Below, one piece after another: positions 18,293 through 27,581 of a stretch of DNA of 64,000 nt. Position 1 is the first letter of the stretch. Each line of letters begins with the position of its first letter. The DNA lies in contig NZ_JAEOAH010000018.1 in the NCBI RefSeq assembly GCF_016612995.1, forward strand, positions 33,741 through 97,740, in the 5' to 3' direction. The notes beneath the pieces were generated by a model that worked only from the letters and a program-made list of their open reading frames with translations, was not told the DNA's origin and did not search any database. The translations under genes were made by a program, and so were the position numbers. The stretch comes from Viridibacillus soli. GTDB taxonomy: Bacteria; Bacillota; Bacilli; Bacillales_A; Planococcaceae.

Positions 18293-18390
18293 TAGAAGTA
18301 TCTGAATTGGGGAAAATGGAAGAGCCTTTTGTGATGTTGAAATCCTAATCTATGGGCAAAGTCCCCTCTCAACAAATGGAGGAATAAAAA

Positions 18391-19626
18391 ATGACCAGAA
18401 TAAAAAAAGTGTTAGCAACGACTTCTTTTTTAGCGATGTCAATAATCCCGATGACAGCAAGTGCACAGAACATTCCATCCGATCTGATTCATAATGGTCA
18501 AGGATTTACAGTAAATCAAGTGAAAGCTGCCCCAGGTACAGTAGGTCAAATTACAAATTTCGTCAACGATAAAACTGGTAAATTTATTACCGTAACAGGC
18601 CATGGTCTTGCTACGACAGATCAAAGCGAAATTATTTTATCTATTACCAAAAGTACTAAAATTATTGATTCCAAAGGTAAAAAAGTATCTTTAAAAAAGA
18701 TTATTGATGATAAAAAGGTTGTTAAAGCATTCTACGGTCCTAACATTACGAAGAGCCTTCCAGCACGTGGAAAGGCATTAAAACTTGTTGTTCAAGACGA
18801 AAAATTTACAGGAATTAATGGTACTGTATCCGAAGTGACAGGAAGTGGGATTGTCGTAAAAGGTACAGATATCTACAATTCGAACAAGGAAACGATTGTC
18901 TTGAACTTTGCTGACAAAGCTCAGATTCTAAACCAGGATGGAAAAGCGATCAAAGCAAGTGCAATCCAACCAGGTATGAGTGTCAAAGCATTTTATGGTC
19001 CTGCAGTTACGATGAGTATTCCGGCGCAATCGACAACGAACTATGTCGTGGTCAACTTGGCAACTGAAGAAACGGTTCAAGAAAATGCTCTAGGCACAAA
19101 CGGGATTATTACGAATGTAACAGATAACAAGATCACCGTGATTGGGAACCCGATGGAAAAAGGCGGAGTGAATTATGTAATCTTATCGGTGGATAAGAAC
19201 ACTCAAATCGTTGATCAAAAGGGTACTTCATTAACGTTAGATGCGTTAAAGGCTGATGTTCGTGTTGATGCCTACTATGGTGAAATGATAACAATGATCT
19301 ACCCAGCTCAAACATATGCCAATAAAATTGTTGTTAAAGCAATAGAAAACAATAAAGTTGAAGGTACAATCGTTGCATCGGACCGTACAACAAAAGATCA
19401 AGTATACGTCAATGTCGGCTCTGACCAATCAATAAACAATGATGTGATTCTGAACATCTCGAAAGATACAAAAGTAATCCCAGTGCTGGGCGGAGGAACA
19501 GAATTGAAGGCAGGTATGAAAATTGTGGTATACCATTCCCCAGTCATGACGAAATCGTTACCAGGTATCACAAATGCTGAAATAGTGATCGTCACTTCTG
19601 ACGGTAATACAGTAGCCTCTAAATAA
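18391..19626 (+). CDS. Secreted protein made of four homologous repeats, function unknown
   Basis: A 411-residue exported protein with signal peptide about 1-26 (KK, hydrophobic core, TASAQ). The mature part is four repeats of about 80-95 residues. Each begins with a G-T/I-x-x-x-hydrophobic strand, continues with an I-L-x-hydrophobic-x-K/D-x-T-x-I-hydrophobic segment, and ends with a hallmark such as KAFYGPNITKSLPAR, KAFYGPAVTMSIPAQ, DAYYGEMITMIYPAQ or VYHSPVMTKSLPG followed by A-x-x-I-V-V. The regular beta pattern suggests a string of small barrels. No catalytic motif or wall anchor is visible. ATGGAGG lies 7-13 nt before the ATG. I do not recognise a named family. Confidence 0.85.
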   Translation: MTRIKKVLATTSFLAMSIIPMTASAQNIPSDLIHNGQGFTVNQVKAAPGTVGQITNFVNDKTGKFITVTGHGLATTDQSEIILSITKSTKIIDSKGKKVSLKKIIDDKKVVKAFYGPNITKSLPARGKALKLVVQDEKFTGINGTVSEVTGSGIVVKGTDIYNSNKETIVLNFADKAQILNQDGKAIKASAIQPGMSVKAFYGPAVTMSIPAQSTTNYVVVNLATEETVQENALGTNGIITNVTDNKITVIGNPMEKGGVNYVILSVDKNTQIVDQKGTSLTLDALKADVRVDAYYGEMITMIYPAQTYANKIVVKAIENNKVEGTIVASDRTTKDQVYVNVGSDQSINNDVILNISKDTKVIPVLGGGTELKAGMKIVVYHSPVMTKSLPGITNAEIVIVTSDGNTVASK

Positions 19627-19689
19627 TAGCTAGATCATTATTATGTATATAAGACAAAACAATCCATTTATTTAAAAATTATTAGGTCG

Positions 19690-19736
19690 GAAATAACCGT
19701 CAAACCTTGTGTAGGAGGACGGTTATTTCTTTTTTA
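19690..19736 (+). terminator. Strong terminator
   Basis: GAAATAACCGTC/GACGGTTATTTC perfect 12-bp stem, followed by TTTTTTA. Confidence 0.88.
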
Positions 19737-19739
19737 TGA

Positions 19740-20141
19740 AGTAAACTATAACGATGAAATTCAAAAATAAAAAACTCTATCCATCCAAATCAGATTATCG
19801 ATTGGCATAAGGGAAATTTAAAATGGAAATCATAGTGCATTTACTTATTAAATCGGGTATCTCTCAGATGCTCGATTTTTTTATTGAAAAGTTATCTAAT
19901 TACACGAATAAAAGAATACTTTGTGAACATTCTGATGATTTCTTGATTAATTGATACTTTTTACTATATGTTAGAAGTAATGGTTTAATCCATAAAATTA
20001 CAATTTAGTGGTATTAATATACTGCATATTAACAGTGTGAGTATAGTAAATATTGTATTTTAAGTATATGAGTTGTGATCTAATTTTAAGTCGAGATATC
20101 GCTGTAGATTGTGAAAATATACAGTATAAAGGGGTGTATAT
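19740..20141. other. Intergenic stretch before hemAT, nothing supported
   Basis: AT-rich. A small hairpin at 19853-19881 (AATCG/CGATT followed by TTTTTT) lies inside a 40-codon ORF from ATG 19823 that resembles nothing; neither is called. Confidence 0.4.
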
Positions 20142-21887
20142 ATGTTTGGTAAAACAAAAAATCATTATCAATATTTTTCTTCATCACCTGTTTCAGATAT
20201 TGCTTCAAATGAACGGTTTCAAGAAAAGCTGAACTTTTTAGGGCTATCACAAATTCGTAGAGATTCTATTATTCAATTGAAGGAGATTTACGAGAAAAAT
20301 CATGAGGTAATTTTAGATAAATTCTATGACCGATTAATGCAAATGGATGAGTTTAAAGAAATAATCGATCAATATTCAACTGTGGGCAAACTAAAAATAC
20401 TAATTCATGCGCATTTTATGAGCCTTTTTCAAGATAAACTGGACTTAAATTATATTTTCCGTAGAAGAAAAATTGCTTATACTCATGCCAAAATTGGTGT
20501 ACTACCGAACTGGATGATTTCAGCGTACACACTGATTAATCAGTTTATTACGCCACTTATTGTTGAGTCATTTCCAAAGGATCGAAAAAAAATGCTAGAT
20601 GTATTACTTGCTTACGATAGTATTATTACAATTGATCAACAGCTGATTGTTGAAACTTATATTGAAATTCAAGCAGGATCTATTGTGAATGGATTAGGTG
20701 AAATCATTAAATATAACGTGCAACTAGATCAGATTAAGAATTTAATTCAATTCCAAGAAAGACAGGAGCTAGACGTTTTATCTGTGAATGCTTCAATGGT
20801 GGAGTTGGGTGTAAGTGTGGATGAAATTGCCGCATCCGTGGGTGGAGTTTCGCAGCATACGCAAACAGCATTGGAAGAGTTAAATAACGGTATTGATTCA
20901 TTGCATAATGTAGCACAATTATTGAAAATGACAGATGAAGGGCAACATCAAGTGCAGGAAAATGTAACTGAGTTAGTCGATCGTGTGAAAAGTGTTTCTA
21001 ATTTAATGGAATTCATCAAGGGGATTGCAGAGCAAACAAATCTATTAGCATTAAACGCATCGATTGAAGCAGCACGCGCTGGTGAAGCAGGTAAAGGTTT
21101 TGCAGTAGTTGCAGAAGAGGTACGTAAGTTAGCGGATAACACGAAATCGTCTGTTCAATCGATTCATAGTGATATTGGGCAGCTCTTAGAGATTACAAAT
21201 AATATTGATATGCTAACGAAAAAATCAGCAGAAGATTTACATCGTGGTGTAAATGATACGGCGAATATTTCTAGTGTATTGGCAGACCTTAACGCATCAT
21301 TACAACAACAGGGGACTCATTTTAAGGAAATTGCTAATACGACAAATCAACAAGCAGCGGCTACAAATGATATTACAATACGTAATAAAAATATTGCTGA
21401 AAACACAAGTCGCAGTAAAGATATTACCTATAAAACAGGTGAGGAAATTTATGAGTTAAGTAAAATGATTAACCGCTATCGTACAGAAACAATTTCGAAA
21501 AACTTCATTATAAGCCAAGAAGACATTATTGAGTTGACCATTACAGACCACTTGCTATGGCGTTGGAGAATTTATAATTTAATGCTTGGTTTCGAACAAA
21601 TGAGTGAACAAGATATCTCTGCACACAAAGATTCACGCCTCGGCGTTTGGTATTACGGCAAAGGAAAAGATTTATTAGGTAATGAACCTGCGTATAAAGA
21701 GCTTGAAGTGCCACATGCACAAGTACATGAAGTGGCTAAAAAAGCTGTACAGGCATATAATGCTGGTAATAAAGTACTTGCTGAAGAACATTTAGTTGAA
21801 CTAGCTAGAATTTCACAAGTTGTCATCGAAAAACTAACAATCTTAAAGCAAGTTATTACGAATAGCAAAAAACAATATATTCACTAA
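20142..21887 (+). CDS. hemAT: Globin-coupled chemoreceptor (HemAT-type) with C-terminal CZB domain
   Basis: A 581-residue soluble receptor. Residues 1-185 form a globin-coupled sensor with the predicted proximal heme histidine H115 in YTHAKIG and the following PNWMISAY. The MA signalling domain spans about 200-430 with the tip [20 protein letters not shown] near 297. HemAT normally ends there; this one continues with a CZB (chemoreceptor zinc-binding) domain at about 467-535: H470 (DHLLWRW), then [12 protein letters not shown], then H525 and H529 (PHAQVH). The CZB cysteine zinc ligand is replaced by S498. There are no membrane segments. AAGGGGTG lies upstream of the ATG. Oxygen sensing is inferred from family; the CZB role is open. 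Confidence 0.92.
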   Translation: MFGKTKNHYQYFSSSPVSDIASNERFQEKLNFLGLSQIRRDSIIQLKEIYEKNHEVILDKFYDRLMQMDEFKEIIDQYSTVGKLKILIHAHFMSLFQDKLDLNYIFRRRKIAYTHAKIGVLPNWMISAYTLINQFITPLIVESFPKDRKKMLDVLLAYDSIITIDQQLIVETYIEIQAGSIVNGLGEIIKYNVQLDQIKNLIQFQERQELDVLSVNASMVELGVSVDEIAASVGGVSQHTQTALEELNNGIDSLHNVAQLLKMTDEGQHQVQENVTELVDRVKSVSNLMEFIKGIAEQTNLLALNASIEAARAGEAGKGFAVVAEEVRKLADNTKSSVQSIHSDIGQLLEITNNIDMLTKKSAEDLHRGVNDTANISSVLADLNASLQQQGTHFKEIANTTNQQAAATNDITIRNKNIAENTSRSKDITYKTGEEIYELSKMINRYRTETISKNFIISQEDIIELTITDHLLWRWRIYNLMLGFEQMSEQDISAHKDSRLGVWYYGKGKDLLGNEPAYKELEVPHAQVHEVAKKAVQAYNAGNKVLAEEHLVELARISQVVIEKLTILKQVITNSKKQYIH

Positions 21888-21891
21888 AAGT

Positions 21892-21950
21892 TAAAAAGCT
21901 GATTTGAGTGACCTTCTTAAAGAGTCAATTGAATCAACTTTTAAATAGAG
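21892..21950 (+). terminator. Long hairpin after hemAT
   Basis: An AAAAGCTGATTTGAGTGAC arm pairs with GTCAATTGAATCAACTTTT with two mismatches; it begins 5 bp after the stop. Confidence 0.55.
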
Positions 21951-22021
21951 AATACAGATTATTAGCTATTGGAATGGTATCTGTTTTTTACTTGAAAAAC
22001 TAAAATAGCTTTAAAAACTAC

Positions 22022-22058
22022 TGAACATTTCACACGCAGAAATGTTCATTTTTTTTAT
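22022..22058 (+). terminator. Terminator
   Basis: TGAACATTTC/GAAATGTTCA perfect stem, 7-nt loop, run of eight or more T. The remainder of the 448-bp gap to the VanZ gene holds no gene I can support. Confidence 0.8.
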
Positions 22059-22335
22059 GTAGTGAGAACTGACATAACCTTGTCAGAACTGAATTAGTGA
22101 AGAAATAAAAGTGAACTAAATTGAATGATTTTTATTCACATGAAAAAGAAATATATGCTATAGTTAGGCCTAATGGCGATTGTTTAATTATGGTACTTTA
22201 TAAGGGGAATTCCACTATCTTTAAAATTCAATTATTCATTAAATTATTTTGATATAAGATTGTAATTAAATTTTAATGTTTATGTGCAACCTAATCCTTT
22301 ATAATTTGTCCTGTTAAATAGAAAGTACGAAATGA

Positions 22336-22941
22336 GTGAAAAGGTTGTCAGATATACTGTATTACCTACTTGAAATGATCCCTGTTATGATCATTGCCAT
22401 TCCTTTTGTCGTTTATTTACGCTTTAAGTCTCGAAAAAGTAAAGGGAATCCACCTACAAACCGTTTGCATGAATTAGGGTTATTACTTTTCTCTGTTTAT
22501 GTGATTGGTTTGTTTTATGAAACAATCGTTCCTAGAAATGGTATGAGTCTACAATATTTTCAAATGCGCTTCCAAGAGGATATGATTTTAGGTGTGAATT
22601 TAAAGTTATTCCAAGTGTTTACGGATGTGTATAACGCCATTCATTATTTAGATTTATGGCAGCCATTTTTCATTAACTTTCTAGGTAATATAGCCATATT
22701 TATGCCAATTGGTTTTTTAATGCCACTGTTATGGCGTAAAATGGAGATTTTTGCTTATGTTTTTATTACAGCATTATGTTTATCGATCTTTATCGAAACG
22801 ATGCAACTACCGCAAATGCGCAGCACAGATGTAGATGACTTGTGGTTGAATACATTGGGTGCAGTATTAGGCTTTATTGTATACAAATGGGTCAAGAAAT
22901 TGATACCGAGTATCGAGACAAAATGTAAGCAAATTGTTTAA
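22336..22941 (+). CDS. VanZ family membrane protein
   Basis: A 201-residue protein with about five hydrophobic helices in the VanZ arrangement. Landmarks are the F-Y-E-T segment after helix 2 (GLFYETIVPR), NFLGNIAIFMPIGFLMPLLW, and IETMQL...RSTDVDDLWLNTLGAVLG, the D-x-x-D-hydrophobic-x-x-N-T-x-G motif of the family. VanZ itself gives low-level teicoplanin resistance by an unknown mechanism; most chromosomal members have no known job. The GTG at 22336 has only a weak ribosome site; a start at ATG 22375 would remove part of helix 1. Confidence 0.85.
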   Translation: MKRLSDILYYLLEMIPVMIIAIPFVVYLRFKSRKSKGNPPTNRLHELGLLLFSVYVIGLFYETIVPRNGMSLQYFQMRFQEDMILGVNLKLFQVFTDVYNAIHYLDLWQPFFINFLGNIAIFMPIGFLMPLLWRKMEIFAYVFITALCLSIFIETMQLPQMRSTDVDDLWLNTLGAVLGFIVYKWVKKLIPSIETKCKQIV

Positions 22942-22998
22942 TACACAAGTTTAAGGGTATGAGTAATAAAGCACTTTAAGTAAGAAGGAGTTTTTTAG

Positions 22999-23151
22999 AT
23001 GGTTAAACAATCAGAACAAATAGAAGAATGTAAAAAGATGCATATAATAGATGATTTAGTAGCTTTAGGTGTATTTAAAGTTAATGATAAACAGCTTTAT
23101 CAAGTGTCTTTAGAGGAGCTTGTGAAAGAATATCAAAAGCATCATCAATAA
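22999..23151 (+). CDS. FbpA-like small protein (Fur-regulated basic protein family)
   Basis: A 50-residue ORF preceded by AAGAAGGAG. It shows the pattern of the FbpA family: an I-D-D-L-hydrophobic-A-L-G-V-F-K ... D-K-Q-L-Y-x-hydrophobic-S/T-L-x-E-L block, seen here as IIDDLVALGVFK and NDKQLYQVSLEELVKEY. B. subtilis FbpA acts with the FsrA small RNA in iron sparing; this one is not strongly basic and no Fur box is evident upstream, so the role is uncertain. A terminator begins at its stop codon. Confidence 0.7.
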   Translation: MVKQSEQIEECKKMHIIDDLVALGVFKVNDKQLYQVSLEELVKEYQKHHQ

Positions 23152-23180
23152 AAGATTGCTACTAAGTGGCAATCTTTTTC
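23151..23180 (+). terminator. Terminator after the FbpA-like gene
   Basis: AAAGATTGC/GCAATCTTT stem, 9-nt loop, TTTC tail. Confidence 0.75.
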
Positions 23181-23367
23181 GATTTATGCAAAAAAAGTAG
23201 TACGATAATCACGAAATTCTGGCGATAAAATGACTTTGTTATCAGTATCAAACATTGGAGAAATCGAGAAAATAGCGTATAATTACTATGTGATTTTTTA
23301 TTATTAAACAAACTAATGCATGTTAAAATATAAGACTGAATGTAACGGGATAGGAGAATTTAAATAT

Positions 23368-25188
23368 ATGTGTGGATTTACAGGATTTATAGGTGAGGTT
23401 TCAAACCCTGACGTAGTGTTAGAGAATATGATGAACCAAATTATTCACCGTGGACCAGACTCTGCAGGTACTTTTACAGATGGTGAAGCTGCACTTGGTT
23501 TCCGTCGTTTAAGTATTATTGACTTAGAAAATGGTAGTCAGCCTCTATATAATGAAGACCAATCGTTAGTATTAATCTTCAATGGCGAAATTTTTAACTA
23601 TCAAGATATTCGTAAAGACTTAGTAGAAAAAGGTCATACATTTACAACTGAAACAGATAGTGAAGTATTAATTCACGGCTATGAAGAATATGGCACTAAA
23701 TTAGTCACTAAATTACGTGGTATGTTTGCATTTGTTATTTGGGATCGCAATAAAAAACGTTTATTTGCTGCACGTGATATGTTTGGTATTAAACCGTTTT
23801 ATTATGGCCATATGAACGGTACTTTAATGTTCGGTTCAGAAATTAAAACCTTTTTGCCACATCCACATTTCGAAAAAGTATTAAATGAAAAAGCATTAAA
23901 ACCATATTTAACATTCCAATTCCCAGTGTTAAACGAAACCTTCTTTAAAGGTGTTTTCAAACTGCCAGCAGCTCACTATATGACGTATGAAAATGGTAAA
24001 GTGACAACTACTCGCTACTGGGAACCAAAATTCAATCCAGAAGAGCGCCCGCTTGATGAAATCGTTGAAGAAATTGATAGTGTTGTACGTGAATCCATTA
24101 AAGCTCACCAAATATCTGAAGTTAAAGTAGGTTCATTCCTTTCAAGTGGTGTTGACTCAAGTTATGTAGCATCTGTTTTAAAACCAGATAAAACATTCTC
24201 AGTAGGCTTTAGCGCTCAAAACTTCTCTGAAATTGACAATGCAAAAGAGCTGTCTAAAGAGCTTGGTATTGAAAATATCAATGAAGTGCTTGATCCAGAT
24301 GAATGCTTCAACAAAATTGAAGAAATCCAATATATTATGGATGAACCACATTCAAACCCATCGATTGTGCCACTTTACTTCTTAGCAGAACTGGCACGTA
24401 AACATGTAACAGTTGTGTTATCTGGTGAAGGTGCCGATGAATTATTCGGTGGTTATGAAGAATACGACGAATCAGCATCTATGAAAAAATATAAAAAAGT
24501 ACCGGGCTTCATCCGTCGTCCAGTATCAGAAGTTGCGAAAATACTTCCAGAAGTAAGAGGTAAACACTTCTTGATGAAAGGTGGCTTACCAGTAGAGGAA
24601 ACGTTTATTGGACAAGCACATATTTTCGAAGAGCATGAGGCAACTGAAATTTTAACAGCTAAATATAATGATGCACCGACTGTCAAAGATATCGTAATGC
24701 CTATTTATAAAAAAGCAGCTGGTGAAGACGATTTAACGAAAAAACAGATCTTAGACTTAAACTTATGGTTAGTCGACGATATTTTATTAAAAGCAGATAA
24801 AATGAGTATGGCGCACTCAATTGAATTGCGCGTACCATTCCTTGATAAAGAGGTAATGAAAGTTGCTGCGAAAGTACCATCTCGCTACCGCATAAATGAT
24901 GTTGATACGAAATATGCATTCCGCGCTGCATCAAAACGTGCTCTGCCAGAAGAATGGGCTAACCGTAAAAAAATTGGTTTCCCAGTACCGATTCGTTTAT
25001 GGATACAAGAGGAAAAATATTTCAACAAGATTAAAGAAGCATTTGAATCTGCAGAAGCAGCACAATTCTTCGACCAACAAGCAATTGTAAAATTATTAAC
25101 AGATCACTACGAAGGAAAAGCGAAAAACCAACGTAAAGTTTGGACAATTTATATGTTCCTAGTTTGGTACAAAAAATATTTCGGCTAA
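23368..25188 (+). CDS. asnB: Glutamine-hydrolysing asparagine synthetase (AsnB family)
   Basis: A 606-residue two-domain enzyme. The N-terminal class II glutaminase starts MCGFTGFIG, with Cys2 as the nucleophile after Met removal, which fixes the start at ATG 23368; the upstream ORF extension to 23320 is not used. RGPDSAG, and the synthetase P-loop SSGVDSSYVASVL with the downstream GEGADELFGGY, are intact. It would normally convert aspartate to asparagine. Because a C39-like lipoprotein, an ATP-grasp ligase and aspartate racemase follow, an alternative is amidation of a D-Asp cross-bridge, as described for Lactococcus AsnH. That is an inference. AGGAG is 11 nt upstream. Confidence 0.92.
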   Translation: MCGFTGFIGEVSNPDVVLENMMNQIIHRGPDSAGTFTDGEAALGFRRLSIIDLENGSQPLYNEDQSLVLIFNGEIFNYQDIRKDLVEKGHTFTTETDSEVLIHGYEEYGTKLVTKLRGMFAFVIWDRNKKRLFAARDMFGIKPFYYGHMNGTLMFGSEIKTFLPHPHFEKVLNEKALKPYLTFQFPVLNETFFKGVFKLPAAHYMTYENGKVTTTRYWEPKFNPEERPLDEIVEEIDSVVRESIKAHQISEVKVGSFLSSGVDSSYVASVLKPDKTFSVGFSAQNFSEIDNAKELSKELGIENINEVLDPDECFNKIEEIQYIMDEPHSNPSIVPLYFLAELARKHVTVVLSGEGADELFGGYEEYDESASMKKYKKVPGFIRRPVSEVAKILPEVRGKHFLMKGGLPVEETFIGQAHIFEEHEATEILTAKYNDAPTVKDIVMPIYKKAAGEDDLTKKQILDLNLWLVDDILLKADKMSMAHSIELRVPFLDKEVMKVAAKVPSRYRINDVDTKYAFRAASKRALPEEWANRKKIGFPVPIRLWIQEEKYFNKIKEAFESAEAAQFFDQQAIVKLLTDHYEGKAKNQRKVWTIYMFLVWYKKYFG

Positions 25189-25220
25189 TAATTCCTAGAA
25201 AATAGAAGGGATCATCAGCA

Positions 25221-26225
25221 TTGGATAAGAGAAGTAAAATACCATCTATGCAGCTCTACTTTTGCTTTGTACTACTGTTAGCAATTTCAGTAATGAGTGG
25301 TTGCAATGATATTTTCCCGGCAAAAGAAAAGCAGCAGGATGATGGTATTAAAGTACTCATTGTAGAATTCGGCAGTCGCACGCCAATTCCTAATATGAAA
25401 GTTACCATCCGGGATATGGAGACGGATGTAGACGTAACGTCAGCAAGTGGGGATATAGAAGGCGAAGCAATCGTTAAAGGCTTGCGTGAAGGCCATCAGT
25501 ATTTGTTTGTCCCATCATCTGCTTATACAGCCGACAGCGAGCAAGCAAAAAATGTAGGCAAAGTTGTGACGGTGCAAAAAGATATGGGCTATGTAGTGTT
25601 AGAAACATATTATGAACGTGAGGCGCAACAGTTAGATGTTCCGATCATTATGCAAAATCCTGAATTCCCACATGGCTGTGAAATTACTGCTTTAACAGCA
25701 GCACTTAATTATTATGGATTAAACCTTTCGAAAATAGAGATGGCAAAAAAATATTTACCACAACAAGATATTGTTGTGAAAAAAAGTAAACGTATTGGTC
25801 CGGATCCGGCAAAAGCGTATGCAGGGGATCCGTCTAACAAGCTGACAGGCACGTATGTTTTTGCGCCAGTTATCGCAAAAGCGGCAAAAAAAGTTGCAAA
25901 AGATAAGAATACGTCACTTAAAGCAACAAATGTTAGTGGCCAAAGTGCTAAAGAGTTAATCTCACTCGTGCAAGAGGGAGTACCCGTTGTTGTTTGGGTA
26001 ACACTTGATTTGTCTAAGCCTAATTTCAAAGAGGGCTGGTGGATTGAAGGCACAAACAAAAATCCAAAAATGTATCGTAATCTGCATACTGTTGTCCTAA
26101 CGGGGCATATAGATGATAAAGTTATTGTGATGGATCCACTTCATGGCTATGTTTCTCATAATGAAGCTGAATTTTTCAAAAGCTACAAGGAACTTGGATC
26201 GCAAGCCGTTGCAATTCGGAAATGA
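25221..26225 (+). CDS. C39-like peptidase domain lipoprotein
   Basis: A 334-residue lipoprotein. The TTG start has GAAGGGA about 10 nt upstream. A lipobox VMSGC at about residues 24-28 places it on the outer membrane surface. Residues about 42-135 form a beta-rich region resembling a carboxypeptidase-regulatory or Ig-like fold. The C-terminal half is a C39_2-type papain-like fold with C153 (PHGCEIT), histidine in NLHTVVLTGH and aspartate in VMDPLHG. Such domains are often found in envelope proteins (B. subtilis YvpB). It starts 32 bp after asnB, so co-transcription is likely. Substrate unknown; wall peptides are a guess. Confidence 0.85.
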   Translation: MDKRSKIPSMQLYFCFVLLLAISVMSGCNDIFPAKEKQQDDGIKVLIVEFGSRTPIPNMKVTIRDMETDVDVTSASGDIEGEAIVKGLREGHQYLFVPSSAYTADSEQAKNVGKVVTVQKDMGYVVLETYYEREAQQLDVPIIMQNPEFPHGCEITALTAALNYYGLNLSKIEMAKKYLPQQDIVVKKSKRIGPDPAKAYAGDPSNKLTGTYVFAPVIAKAAKKVAKDKNTSLKATNVSGQSAKELISLVQEGVPVVVWVTLDLSKPNFKEGWWIEGTNKNPKMYRNLHTVVLTGHIDDKVIVMDPLHGYVSHNEAEFFKSYKELGSQAVAIRK

Positions 26226-26227
26226 AC

Positions 26228-26262
26228 ATCACAGGGGGATTTTCCTCTGTGATTTTTTGATA
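26228..26262 (+). terminator. Terminator after the C39-like gene
   Basis: ATCACAGGG/CCTCTGTGAT stem followed by TTTTTTG, starting 3 bp after the stop. Confidence 0.8.
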
Positions 26263-26357
26263 AATGATACATAAATCGCATAGGAACATTCGAAAAGAAT
26301 TGGCGAGATATGTTACACTAATGGCAAAACAAAAGAATATAAGTGAGATGATATACA

Positions 26358-27578
26358 ATGGCAGAACAACCATTTTTACCAATATTAATCGGATCAGATA
26401 TGAACGCCTACGGAATGGCACGTGCATTTCATGAAGCCTACGGTATAAAACCAATCGTTATCGGCCGTTCACATTTAACAGCAACTCAAAATAGTAGCAT
26501 TTTACACTTTGAACAAGTAGCAAATTTAAACGAACAAGAAACATTCGTTGAAGAAATGGCTAAAGTTGCAAAGAAATATTCGCATAAAAAATTATTGCTA
26601 CTAGCATGTGGCGATGATTACGCAAAATTAATTATTAAAAACAAACCAGAGCTTATCAAATACTTTACAGTACCCTATATTGATGAATCTTTAATGGACC
26701 AAATTTTGTTGAAAGAAAACTTCTACAAAATGTGTGAGAAGTATAATTTCAGCTACCCGAAAACAGATACATGTACTTACGAAACATATGAAAGCTTTGA
26801 CGTGAAATTTAATTACCCAATTATTATTAAAGCGTCTAACTCAGTTGAATATTGGGCATGTAGCTTCCCAGGTAAGAAAAAAGTATTCATTGCACATGAT
26901 GAAGCAGAAAAAAAAGCAATTTTGAAAGCCATCTATAACTCATCGTACAAAGACCATCTAATCATCCAAGAATTCATTCCTGGTGATGACTCGTATATGC
27001 GCGTATTAAACGCATATGTTGGACAAGATGGAAAAGTGAAACTGATGTCACTAGGGAATCCAATCCTTGAAGAACACACGCCAGAAGGTATTGGTAGCTA
27101 TGCAGCCATCATTAACACATATGACAAAGAAATAATGGACCGAGTACGCGTCTTCTTAGAAGGTATCGGTTACACAGGCTTTGCAAACTTCGATATGAAA
27201 TATGATTCCCGCGACGGCGAATATAAATTATTCGAAATCAATTTACGTAACGGTCGCAGCAGCTATTACGTAACAGCAAGTGGTCATAACTTGATGAAAT
27301 ATGTTGCAGATGACCGTATGTTAGGCAAAGATTTAGGCTTAACTTATGCTAAAGACAAGCATTTATGGATGATCATTCCGAAAGGCGTGTTATTCAAATA
27401 TGCTCAGAATGAGGAACTTAAAGCAGAAGCAAAACGCTTAATTAGAGCAGGTAAAATGACGAACTCACTATTCTATAAAGAGGACTTCAATATTAAGCGT
27501 TGGTTTAAATTAACGCTTAACAATTTAAACTATTACCGTAAATATAAAAAATATTTCAATAACAAAGGTTTGTCTTAA
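26358..27578 (+). CDS. ATP-grasp carboxylate-amine ligase, candidate D-aspartate ligase
   Basis: A 406-residue ATP-grasp enzyme. The N-terminal pre-ATP-grasp domain starts FLPILIGSDMNAYGMARAFH. The ATP-grasp part has NYPIIIKASNS, LIIQEFIPGDDSYMRV and the Mg-binding end YKLFEINLRNGRSS. The ORF ends 3 bp before an aspartate racemase gene. That pairing is what a peptidoglycan cross-bridge D-Asp ligase (Aslfm type of Enterococcus faecium) would need, and Lysinibacillus-type walls use L-Lys-D-Asp bridges. Family is secure; substrate is inferred. The ribosome site is weak (GTGAGATGA). A basic C-terminal tail (YYRKYKKYF) could associate with membrane. Confidence 0.85.
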   Translation: MAEQPFLPILIGSDMNAYGMARAFHEAYGIKPIVIGRSHLTATQNSSILHFEQVANLNEQETFVEEMAKVAKKYSHKKLLLLACGDDYAKLIIKNKPELIKYFTVPYIDESLMDQILLKENFYKMCEKYNFSYPKTDTCTYETYESFDVKFNYPIIIKASNSVEYWACSFPGKKKVFIAHDEAEKKAILKAIYNSSYKDHLIIQEFIPGDDSYMRVLNAYVGQDGKVKLMSLGNPILEEHTPEGIGSYAAIINTYDKEIMDRVRVFLEGIGYTGFANFDMKYDSRDGEYKLFEINLRNGRSSYYVTASGHNLMKYVADDRMLGKDLGLTYAKDKHLWMIIPKGVLFKYAQNEELKAEAKRLIRAGKMTNSLFYKEDFNIKRWFKLTLNNLNYYRKYKKYFNNKGLS

Positions 27579-27581
27579 GTT

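Noticed and set aside
19823..19945. 40-codon ORF before hemAT
   Set aside because: Weak ribosome site, overlaps a hairpin, and no similarity to known small proteins.
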